From: Alternaria dauci
Lineage: Eukaryota; Ascomycota; Dothideomycetes; Pleosporales; Pleosporaceae
Assembly: GCF_042100115.1 (NCBI RefSeq)
Contig: NC_091278.1
Span: forward strand, 2,232,001-2,296,000
Reading direction: 5' to 3'
DNA: 64,000 bases
In this document: positions 45,599 to 55,494 of the stretch, piece by piece
Position numbering within the stretch: the stretch's first letter is position 1
Layout: each line of letters opens with the position of its first letter
Program-made: the position numbers and the translations under genes
Notes under the pieces: model-generated
What the model was told of the DNA's origin: nothing
What the model saw: only the letters and a program-made list of their open reading frames with translations
Database searches by the model: none

Positions 45599-46407
45599 GA
45601 TGAAGGGTTTGCGATTCTGCCAACCGTATTTCGAAGCAGAGTTGTGCTTGCAGCTTTTCGAGGCACTGGATGGCTGAGGGCAGGTAAATACGAATAAGAA
45701 AAAGAAAAGGGTAGCTCTCTGGGTGATTCAACAGCAAATTGCCAGTACATTTGCTGATTAATTCAGCTTGATATTCGTAGCTGACAAACTTAGGTACCTT
45801 TCGGGGCGGCCCTCCCTTTCGGCGTTTGCCCACTTACGGCGTTTTTCCATTTACGGTTTAGCGGCATTGTGCCCGCGAAACGAGCACAGTGATCATCGTT
45901 CCTCCCATACATGGGATCTTAAGCTCTATTTTCATTGGTTTTGTACATTCGGTGCGCATGATTTTATGGGTACCTAGAGAGGAGATTGCAGCTCGGCTTG
46001 CACTGACATGATAGGTACCCAAAAAGCAACACGCCGCAAACTATCGTCGGCGTGGTATGGGGACCAGGTTGGGCCACCACTACACGGGTTCATGCAGCGC
46101 CAGAATTTTGGGCTTCCGCCGGTAAGAGGCATGAGCCTTCCCTAACAATCTTTGTCTCGCCGGGAAATCCTCCAAGCGGCGGCGTCTTGGTGCAACACCT
46201 TGGAAAGGCTACAAATGGAATGTCGGAGGGATAGCAATTAATCCATAAGAATGTAATGCAGTAGACACAATCCTAGTTGCACAGTCGGAGTCTATTTAAC
46301 TAATAATCGCACATCATACCTAGACAATTTCCCTGTCTGACATCGGATCCAGAGTCTTAAACTAAGTGACGTCCTGTTTCTTCTGAAGCGCATTGAGAAG
46401 AGCAAAG
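45599..46407. promoter_or_regulatory. Divergent promoter region of exporter and monooxygenase genes
   Basis: About 810 bp between the MFS start (45598) and the FMO start (46408). It contains GGTACC-centred sites: TAGGTACCTT at 45791-45800, and an inverted pair GGGTACCTA at 45968-45976 and TAGGTACCC at 46012-46020. These resemble the CGGTACC sites upstream of the OMT gene. Confidence 0.5.
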
Positions 46408-48813
46408 ATGGCGGCACGATCCCTCCCTGCGACATCATGGGAGCGTGGTGTAGCCGAACCAATCGAGGGTGCGGCTGCCTGGGCTGATCCCTCCAACTTC
46501 ACGTTCGACAACAAGACTTCACACTACACCGTGCTGGAACCGGGTGAAAGCCCTACGAGTGACACTGCCAACGTCTTCGGTGTTAGTAGCCTTCGCACCT
46601 GGCCTGGCCTTTTCAATGGCACTGCTGCTGATCACGCGCCTGGCTGGTGGAAACCGGCCGTCAAGGTGGACGTGCTCATCTGTGGTGGTAAGTTGATATC
46701 CACAAGAGATCATGAATATTGAAAACTGTGCACAGGCAGAGACTAATTGGTCTCTACAGCGGGTCCGTTTGGTTTGGCATTGGGAATCGGCCTAGCAAGA
46801 CAGGGAATTTCGTTTCGTATCGTCGGTGAGTAAATTGATATGGCACTTCCACGAGGACGCTCATTAGGGTGCAATCACAGACAAGTCTTCTGGTCCATGC
46901 CATACTGGCCGAGCTGATGCAGTGCATCCTCGAGCTTTAGAACTGCTGGACGCATGGGGGCTAGCTGACGAGATCGCGAACGAGGGACCTTTGCTGAATA
47001 AGTTCACCATACATCGTGACGGTGTAACGATGGTGAACACGTGGACAAATCCATCAGAGACCACTAAGTACAAGGGTCAGCATGTCGCAACTCAGTCCCA
47101 GATTGAGAGGATTTACATAAGAGATCTACTTCGCCATCAGACACTGGTAGAGCGAAAGACCACCTTGAGTAGTTTCGAAGTCGACAATTCCGCTTCTATC
47201 ATAACCGCTCGACTGGCGAGGGAGGGGGGAGAAGAGGAGACAGTTGAAGCCAAGTATCTCATCGGCTCTGACGGTGCGTCCAGCCGCGTACGTGAGATGA
47301 TTGGAGTTCCGTTCGACGGGATTGCGACGGATTGCTTCTTTGCCATCTTGGATTGCGAATTCGTTACCGATTATCCACACATACTCGGCACTGGGTAAGC
47401 AAATGCATTCGCCCGAATTCTGCTACCACGATCGGATGCTGACTCGTGGACAGCTGGGTAATCGCAGAAGACCACGGTTGTGCCATCTTTGTCCCTCGCG
47501 AACAAGGTCACACGAGAGTCTATGTACAGCTCACAGGAAGGCTCCAGGAAAGCGTCGTAGCTGCACACCGGCGCAACAAGGAAAGACGTAACGAGTCGTC
47601 TGTGGGTGAAACCCAGGTTCATGAGCACGGATTAACGCCCGATGATGCCCTAGAGCATCTGAAGAAGATCATGGGCTCCTGGAAGATCGATTTTGCCGGT
47701 CCTTTGAGCTGGTTTGCCATCTGGAGAGGTTAGTCTGCCGACTCAGACACATGGCCATAGTCGTTTCTAACGGTGATACCGCAGTGAATGAGCGTGTGGC
47801 TCGTACATTCTCGACACCAGACCAACGTATTCATCTAGGAGGAGACGCAGCGTAAGTTATCCACGACTCTGCTTCTCACTCTCCGCTGGGCTAACCTGGA
47901 CAATAGCCATGTACACTCCACCATGGGAGCCTTCGGCTATAATTCTACTGTCTACGATGCAACCAATCTTGCCTGGAAACTTGGTCTCTGTATCAAGGGT
48001 GTTGCCGATCCCGCCAGGCTTCTCGCCACCTACGATACCGAGAGACGCCTCTCAGCCAATAGTGTAATCCGTTACACTGGTGCAATGTTGCGATTCATCT
48101 GTCGTCGGGAAGATCCTCTCCCCGTGCTACGGGGTCTTGGTGAAGAGCCGGAGAAGCACAATGTCATCCTAGCCAGTCCGTCGGCCAACACGAGGGAAGC
48201 AGGAGCCTGGCTTGGGTCGTTTTTCCACAGTACACCTCCGCTGCTGATGTCAGGCCTTGGGATGCCCTTGACAAACACATTTCTCAGCCCGGTAGCCACA
48301 GTTGCTAGCGGTGACACCAGACCTGTGAAGGTCAGCAATGGAGTTCGAGCGCCAAACCCCAGGATCGCACTCGGAAAAGATGATGCCTCGTATCTTTACG
48401 ACGCACTAAAGAATTGTGGCGGTCGTTTCCACTTGATATTATTCGTATCAGACCTGCAAGGCCCTGTGCGCCAGAAGCTTGCCCACTTTTCTTCTGAGGG
48501 CCTGCAACCTGGTGGCTTTTTCCAACGCTATGGTGGGCACGCGCGGTTCAACGTGGTTCTGGTGACAAAACTTCTGCCACATGAGGCGGATGTTTTGATG
48601 GACGGCGACGATCTGAAATTGCTACGCGATGCTGCAAGCGTAGTCTATGACGACCGTGCACCCGACGAGGACGCGCACTACTCCTATGCCGTAAACCATG
48701 CCAGGGGCGCTATTGTAGTCGTCAGACCCGATCTTTTCGTGGGCACGAGTGCGTGGCCCGAAGACATTAACGCACTGGAGGAGTATTTCGGCACCTTCCT
48801 GATAGCAGCTTAG
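46408..48813 (+). CDS. FAD-dependent phenol-hydroxylase-type monooxygenase
   Basis: Six exons, 46408-46687, 46760-46825, 46881-47394, 47454-47728, 47785-47851 and 47907-48813, give 702 aa; all five introns are 55-72 nt with GT-AG ends. The N-terminal dinucleotide-binding motif is GAGPFG (Gly93-Gly98), the second FAD motif is GSDGASSRVR (Asp246), and the third is GDAAHVHST with Asp399, followed by GAFGYNSTVYDATNLAWKL. The C-terminal about 200 residues look like the thioredoxin-fold dimerisation domain of phenol 2-monooxygenase. The enzyme should use NAD(P)H and O2 to hydroxylate an activated aromatic ring; epoxidation or another oxidation of the macrolactone is an alternative. Its place suggests tailoring after NR-PKS release. 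Confidence 0.9.
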
Positions 48814-49368
48814 CATCACATGCAACCTGCTTCGATATCGTTGGGCGGCATGACCAAGCCTCTGTGAGGCCCTCAAGGTTCACATAGTACACCGAAGCTT
48901 TCGTGAGATGCGCTAGTACTTGTTATACATCTTAGCCTCTGGCTGCATCTCGAGCGAAACATATGTAGTTGAAAGGTTAATAGTGTACATTCTTGACCAA
49001 AATGCTAGCTCTTCTACAGTATCAACCAGGCCGTGGTCTACATTTGAGCTCACATTATCATCGCTTTTCCAAAAGCTGCTTCGAGATGCACCTATTCCCC
49101 CGGGGGTAACATGGATAGTGAAGAATCTACTATGTTTCGGAATCAAAACTAACATTTGTAGACAGGGAAATGGCCGCAAAAGGACACAGAAGGTGCTAAA
49201 AGTATTCAGACACCGTAAAGCGCAGTGTATCATCCCAAGATCCCCGACACTAGGTTGAATGTACAGGGCACCTTACATACAACAAAGTCAGACTTGCTCA
49301 CTCTATCCTTACACCCTCTGTGAAGTAGATTTTCAATCACACTGCGTACGATACGGAGTGTTGCACCG
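48814..49368. other. Convergent intergenic between FMO and regulator genes
   Basis: About 550 bp, 3' ends of two convergent genes. No coding signature was seen. Confidence 0.5.
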
Positions 49369-50697
49369 CTAGGAATCGGAAGATCGAGGCCGGGACAGCA
49401 AAGTCTTGGCGCGCGCAACTAGATTTGCCATAGCAGTCTCACGTGTCTGAACAGCTTGAAGTGCAAGATTCGGATCGACGATGGGCGACAAGTCTCCAAA
49501 GCACTCCGCATTATCCTTGATCTCTGCGTTAGTTTTGACAGAGGCCAGGCGCCGAAACAGGGGCTTCGCTCGAGCGAGCATGGCCTCCATGAGATTGACG
49601 AACAATAGCGGTCGTGTTTCAGACGTCATGGCCAACGGGAAGGAGCCCAGGATGAGTTTCGGAAGGTAGAAGCAGGACTGGGTGGCTGTACTGTCGCTTT
49701 TGTGAGAAAGGCAGGCGAGAAGGTAGCGGAAGGCTGTGTCGTGCATTTCCAAAAAGCGCAGGTATGTGGAAAGTATCAGGAGGTATGAAGCCTCATCTAG
49801 GAGAACGTATTTGGATGGTGAACGTCCTTCTAAGTCCCTAGCGGCTTCCAGCGGTGGTAACTTAGAATACATGCCATTGAGCACGTCGATGAGGGACTCG
49901 CTCAGATGGAAGGTACGATCAGGGTCGTGCGACGCGCCGGGGCGTTGGATGATCCCGCCATTGTTTTCTTCTTGTATACTTTCCGACGCGACACGAGGTA
50001 TGGTCTGCAGATGCTTCGTGAACTCCAGGAACAGTGGCGTGATTTTGTTTGTCCAGAATGCCAGGTCAACAGACTGGTCGTTTTGCTCATTCCTTTCACC
50101 GTCCCGAGACGGAAAGTTGGTAATAACCATAGAGCCATCCCCCCGAGTTGAACCAGACAAGGTTGTGGGTAACAAGGATCCCTCTGAATCGTCTCTGCCA
50201 AGTGAGGTGCTCGTCGAAACACTGGAAGACGTGGTCCCGATGGTTTCGGAGGAGAGATTGATGGATGATGTCCCTGACGTCGACAGACCAAGATGGTTCA
50301 CTGAACCGTGTGCGAAGGACTGGAAGCGTATCTCGTTACTGCGACAAAGAGGTGTTGGATATGAAGCAGACGCAGAAAATTCGATGTCTGCCCCAGAGTC
50401 TGTGTGAAAACCATTTGAGGTGAGGTGAGATGGGTCCATGGGAAAATTCCAGTCAAAATCGACACCTGTCCAGTCGTTGATTTGATCTTCTGTAAGATCA
50501 AATGTATTGGAGAGCGGAGATTGAGGCTGCATATTTTGACGTTGTGGTCGGCTGCGTGGGCTGAATGTGCAGTCCGAGTTCGATCTTTTGCAACGATTGC
50601 ATTTGCGACCGTTTCTTACAACGCATTTAAGCTTGGCCTGATGACACCGATTGCATGCGCGGCGGGTCTGTACTTCGGAAGGATTGACGTGGATCAT
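49369..50697 (-). CDS. Zn2Cys6 transcription factor, likely cluster regulator (AflR-like)
   Basis: A single-exon frame of 442 aa from ATG at 50697; the frame runs further upstream only through a GTG to a stop. The binuclear zinc cluster has Cys15, 18, 25, 33, 36 and 43 with spacing 2-6-7-2-6, followed by basic RSRPQRQN. The middle is Ser/Thr-rich and acidic. The C-terminal about 200 residues (SYLLILSTYLRFLEMHDTAFRYLL and FYLPKLILGSFPL) resemble the C-terminal region of AflR-type pathway regulators. It probably binds CGG-containing palindromes in the cluster promoters. It marks the right edge of the cluster. Confidence 0.9.
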   Translation of the reverse strand: MIHVNPSEVQTRRACNRCHQAKLKCVVRNGRKCNRCKRSNSDCTFSPRSRPQRQNMQPQSPLSNTFDLTEDQINDWTGVDFDWNFPMDPSHLTSNGFHTDSGADIEFSASASYPTPLCRSNEIRFQSFAHGSVNHLGLSTSGTSSINLSSETIGTTSSSVSTSTSLGRDDSEGSLLPTTLSGSTRGDGSMVITNFPSRDGERNEQNDQSVDLAFWTNKITPLFLEFTKHLQTIPRVASESIQEENNGGIIQRPGASHDPDRTFHLSESLIDVLNGMYSKLPPLEAARDLEGRSPSKYVLLDEASYLLILSTYLRFLEMHDTAFRYLLACLSHKSDSTATQSCFYLPKLILGSFPLAMTSETRPLLFVNLMEAMLARAKPLFRRLASVKTNAEIKDNAECFGDLSPIVDPNLALQAVQTRETAMANLVARAKTLLSRPRSSDS

Positions 50698-52774
50698 TAT
50701 ATTCGAGCCTGAGTGTGTTGACGATAACGACCTTGCAGTTTCAATGATATCCCTTTCTGGAGACTTGTTCGTCACGTGGCCAGATGCGCTCTAGCTCTGA
50801 TGAGTTCCGACGGGGTGTAAGTCTCAAGACTTCTCTGTCACTGCGCGCACGCGCGGTAGATTTGTAATTTGACAAGGACCGTATTGAAGGTGCGTCGTAG
50901 GACTAGCGGGTTGAAGCTGAAGGCCGACCACAGTACTCGTATTCAAGCGCGCACGAATGGTAACGGGCCGCAGTGGGCGGATGAATGATTGGTGTATGCG
51001 CAGCAGGTAGCAGGTAGAATTTGGACGGGTGCAGCAGTGAGTGGAGGGGAGAGTGGAACGCAGGAAGAGAGCCATGCAGCTGTGCCTCAACCACGCAGGA
51101 ATCCAATGTCTCTACACTGATCCCGGAAGGCGGCTACGTAGGGCTAGAATACCTGCCTGTTGCTGCATTGTGAGGCACAGGCCAAGCCTGAAGCCTGACC
51201 CAGTTTCGCACGTAGGTGGTGCCATCACAACAATAAGTACTTGCAAACACACAGCGGTATCGCTTTCGCGGCGGCCCGTTGCTCTTGTCATCGTCTGCCA
51301 GATCCACTTCAGCTACCGGCTAAAGACACGCCGCAAGTGCGGAACTTATTCCTCGATGGGCGCTGACTATCCGGCCCCTACGCAGTCGACATCAGCGGGC
51401 GTAATGTAACAACAATCAACTAATTCCATCGCTGTGCTGACAGTACCAATGTTCTCGATGATTCTCCATTCTTCTCCCCAATTTTCGCTGGGCTAGTCTA
51501 CTTTGGGTTACTGGCCAGCTACTAGCGGTGACTCAGCCGGAGCGGATCCACCAAAGCCATACAATTAACCGTTCCCTAGAGCTCAAACCTACCTAGGTAA
51601 TGCTTATCGAAATATAGTAGGCCTCTACTTGGACTGAAAAGGCGACTTTACACTCTTGTGCTGACAGTATCAGGGTCGTGGGGGTCACTGAGCGGCTCAA
51701 CGGCATGTGATCGAGTGGGGAAGCCAAGTAATTGCCAAAATCTCGTACGCGGTCGTTCCCGGACCCATCTTTGCTGAACCCGGCAGAGAGTTACGACAAC
51801 CTGCATGCTTACATAGTTGCTCTATCTTCGCGCCCACATGTGGGATGTGCAGAGCGCGTATAGCTTAGGCCTCGGCGATCTCCCGGTAGAAGGAAAACCT
51901 AAGCATTTGAACGTGGTGCCGATAGATCGATGGTTGGTCCACGATAGCACAGCCCCCGACAGGGGTCGACCGGAAACCTCCCCTGGGGCTGAATTGATGA
52001 AACAATCCGCCCCAAGTGTAATTATACTCAGACCGAATTTGTTGTTTCCGCCTATCAGTCCCCTCGTCCACTTCGCTTCATAAAGGCCAAGACTTTTGGC
52101 GCAAAGTACGATGGCGTCTTCAAGCCGCCCGTCTGGAGATAACCGGGTCTTGGGTCTAAGAGTGAACCCCGTTTGTCGTACTTTCGACTTCATTATCCTG
52201 TTTAACTTGGCAATCAACCGTTCCCCAAAGCACAACCAATAATTCCTATCATACAATGCCCCCACAGACTTAAAGGCAGCTCTACACACTAATAGACTTG
52301 ACTTGACACAAATAAAGAGACTCAAGACGAATACTAGTGGTCATCCACCCTTCATTCTCGCTTCTATCAGCCCTTGCCACTCCTAAGCATGTGATTATAC
52401 CTAGGTAACGTATGATCCTCAGCCTCCATGTGGCAATGTCGATTGTGGAGGGTATAAGGATGTGAACTTTGGCAAATCTACAAAGATGGGCGGCGTCTGT
52501 CCTAGATGCTGAACGGATGGCCGAGTAAGCTACTGTTACGTTTAGACTAACTATCTTTGCTGACAGTTGTGGACGGAAGCAACCGCTCTGCCCCACATAG
52601 CCGTGTGCGCTTGGCTGCCTCAGAAAGCCACATTCATCTGAGGAGGCATACAATACGGTACATCAGTACTTGTCCATTATGATTAGTGACGTTGTCGCAC
52701 GTGACGCTGCAGCTTCTGATGGGTTCCGTCCGCTCCCCGCATCAATTCCTACCAAACAAAGCAACAACACCCCA
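50698..52774. other. Gene-poor stretch right of the cluster
   Basis: About 2 kb in which I see no supported gene. The first few hundred bases hold the regulator's promoter. A 167-codon minus-strand frame at 52325-51822 starts only at a TTG and matches nothing known. Translations elsewhere are short and signature-free. Confidence 0.5.
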
Positions 52775-53044
52775 ATGTCTCACATCACATATACCATAAT
52801 TCATCGCTACCTCCCTCCAACAGTTGAGCGCATCATTGCTCGTGGTGGCGATTGCTGGATTGGACAAGTCGACGATACTACCGTCCTCAAGTATCCGCAA
52901 ACGCAGGAGAAGACACAATGCGGACTCCAGATCGAAGCCAAAATGTTCGAAATTCTCGGGAGCCACCCTCGACCCTTTAACTGGCATGTTCGCGCGTTGA
53001 GCCAAATATCTTTTGCTTCCTGTAATTTATACATCAACACATGA
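52775..53044 (+). pseudogene. Truncated fungal serine/threonine kinase N-terminus
   Basis: The frame from ATG at 52775 reads like the start of small fungal kinases: a glycine-poor loop DCWIGQVDDTTVLKYP with the ATP-site Lys, then EAKMFEILGSHPR. After that the sequence departs (PFNWHVRALS) and stops at 53044, so no catalytic lobe follows. There is no downstream exon with HRD or DFG motifs. It looks like a fragment left by a rearrangement. Confidence 0.45.
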
Positions 53045-53364
53045 CCCTCGTTGCTGCCAACAGCTAAGTCCAATACATCAGGCGCGGCGCTTAAGGTCCA
53101 AGCACGCCGCTCAATCCTCTGGTATCCAAAATCTGTGCCTTGTCCGAGGAAATTCCATAGCTGACTGGGTATCCAGCCTCCGTCTAGCCCCTCTCCTAAT
53201 CGCTCCATGACATCCGTAACTCTTGTCGGTGGCGGTTCCTTCAGTCCTGAGCTCGGTTCAGTTATCGTGGTAGGACATGCGGTCGCGAGTATGGCGACAA
53301 TGTCGCGTGACGGATTGATTGGTCGACGAGGATTTCTGGCACCCAGAAGGACTATCTTGTTCAT
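52807..53364 (-). CDS. Hypothetical protein, doubtful
   Basis: A 185-aa frame with ATG at 53364, partly antisense to the kinase fragment. A further basic open stretch (53597-53379, with LKRKRATSS) lies just upstream. It could be joined by a roughly 50-nt intron with a CTGAC branch site near 53365, but the donor is weak. I recognise no domain. It may be real, part of a decayed gene, or chance. Confidence 0.22.
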   Translation of the reverse strand: MNKIVLLGARNPRRPINPSRDIVAILATACPTTITEPSSGLKEPPPTRVTDVMERLGEGLDGGWIPSQLWNFLGQGTDFGYQRIERRAWTLSAAPDVLDLAVGSNEGHVLMYKLQEAKDIWLNARTCQLKGRGWLPRISNILASIWSPHCVFSCVCGYLRTVVSSTCPIQQSPPRAMMRSTVGGR

Positions 53365-53597
53365 GAAGTGTCAGTGAATTAGCACTTCGAAGTCGCTCCA
53401 GCGGTACATGTGTTGTGAATTGGTAGGACCTCGCTGTCACTGTCGCGTGTTACACGCTTCAGACTGGTGGTTCGTGTGGACATGACACAGGAAGAGGCCG
53501 CGGAAGACGTCGCACGCTTTCGTTTCAACGGGCGGAGGTCCACGAGAGTGTAAAGTCGCTTTTTCGGTTCCCTGGGAGGCCTACTGTGTCGCGACAA

Positions 53598-54339
53598 TCA
53601 TTGGGTTTGAGCTTTGGGGAACGGTTGATTGTGTGTAGCTTTAACGGGCGGAGGTCGCCAGGAATTGATGGCAGAGAAAGAGCATTTCAAAGGTTGAGTT
53701 TGACGCGGAGAGCGTCGCAATCTAGTGTTGACGACGTGTTCTCTCCTCAGCAGCAATCGAAAGTGATAGCGGTGGGGTGGCGGATATGGTGTTCAGGTGG
53801 ATGAGCGGTTGTGTGCTGCTAGTCGCGCATCTAGCTCGGCGTCTCTACGGGGCAGAGGCCGGTTGGTCTGTGCATTAAGGGCATGCTTGCAACCTTCATT
53901 GTTGACGCTTTCGCCTGTGCTCTTACCATTATTGACTCATCTCGCTTCTCTTCCTCAATCGAATACAGACGCATGCCAGCTTGTGCGGCGTGTAGATCGT
54001 TGAGAACCACCTTGCGAGTTTGCCAGCAGCCAGGTAGGTAGGTATGCATGATTGAGACTGAAAGCCTCTCTCGAAATTCCAACAGTGATACCTGGCTTTG
54101 GCGACGTGCGAGCTATCTGCAGATTAAAGAAATCTAAAAGCCTTACATGCGTGGAGAAAAACCCGCTAATGTCCTTCTTGTTCGCTGTCTATTCCTATTC
54201 TCTTCTAAGTTTCCCCACAGCAGCTAAGGAATGAGTATTACAGGTCGTGTATGGCTTTATCTTTCGCTGTTTTGTGAAGCGCTAGCTCGGCTGGACGATT
54301 TATAGCTCTTTGATGATGACTCTACTACCTGGGTTAATT
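53598..54339. other. Gene-poor stretch
   Basis: No supported gene. It contains the second copy of a 14-mer also seen at 53527 (see findings). Confidence 0.4.
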
Positions 54340-54997
54340 TTGATTTTGAGGTACGACTTTTGTAATGGGTCCGACTTTTGCTGGGCTACAGCGCTGACTT
54401 CCAGTTAGAGCTACAAAGCCAACGATATCGATCGACCGACCCTCCACGTCGGCACGGCGCTGCCGTTGCCAAACTGAGCGTTCAGGACTGGTGTCGCACC
54501 GGTCTATGAAGAGCCTCAGCACAGCGTGATTGTTATGAACTACCGCTTGCGTAAGCGTTGAACGTCCATTACTGGATATGCAAGTCATATCAGTGCATAG
54601 TCGTCATGGCTGTCGAATGCGCGAAGTACCATAGTGCGGCCACTGGGATCCATCGTATTGAGGGGGGAGCCACAGTCGATCAGAAGTCTCATTACAGGCA
54701 ACTTGGCCAGAGCCGAGGTCCAGTCAAGCGCGGTGCGGTTCATGGCGTTCGTATATCTTGCGATATGCATGATCCCGTACATGCTGGTAAGATCTGAATG
54801 GAGACTTCCGTTAGCGGCTCGCCGCTGGTGGTTGACTGCACTGACTTTGCCTTCCAAAACTTGCGTGAGTCCTTGGATTTCACCTTATTGTGAAATCTGG
54901 GGCGCATGTTTTGGTCGATGCGGTGATTGATGCAAGTAACTCCGATTGTGAAGAGGTTCCAGACAGTGCAGTGCTCGCAGAGCAAGTAGATACCCAA
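54340..54997 (-). pseudogene. Ankyrin-repeat gene debris
   Basis: Minus-strand readings give ankyrin-like helices and turns in two frames. One is NRTALDWTSALAKLPVMRLLIDCGSPLNTMDPSGRTMVLRAF at about 54740-54620. The other is GRSTLTQAVVHNNHAVLRLFIDR at about 54580-54500. The two frames are out of register, with a stop between them and no usable GT-AG intron, so the gene seems broken. Such ankyrin proteins are often near HET-domain genes in fungi, as here. Confidence 0.45.
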
Positions 54998-55494
54998 GGG
55001 TCAATGGCAAAAGACCCTGATTGAGTGCAGATACAAAAACAGGCAAAGCTTTGTGGTGACGAGAAAATGCTCACTGCGCAACAGGTTCTTTCAAATAAGA
55101 GAACTCGCAAGTAAAAGGATGCAGCGAGTCTTGCAGTCTTCAGCGAGGCTGGAGCTTCTGTTTGCCATTCCAAGAACAGCAGTTGCAAGCGAGCCTCATT
55201 CTAGGCAGCGACAGCGGGTCTCAGCCTTCTCCCCTCAACGACATCTACACACCGGACGTTCGACAGTGGCTTCTATCCTCCATCTAACTAGTTTTCCGGC
55301 ATGAAGCCCACCGCATTCATTAAGTTAACGCATGCGTTAAGTTTGGAATAACCACTGCGCACAACTCTCAGCCTATTCAGCGAGTATCTCCGAGCAGGCT
55401 GCCTCTGCTTCTAGGCAGTTGGGTTTGGTATCGATTGCAGTTCCAGTGCAACATCTGGGGTGAAACTGACTATTTGCAGCTTGTATCTACCAAG
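54998..55494. other. Intergenic upstream of the HET gene
   Basis: About 500 bp without recognised features. It should contain the HET gene promoter. Confidence 0.45.

Noticed and set aside
51822..52325. 167-codon minus-strand open frame
   Set aside because: It opens only at a TTG and has no recognisable domain or splice partner; likely chance.
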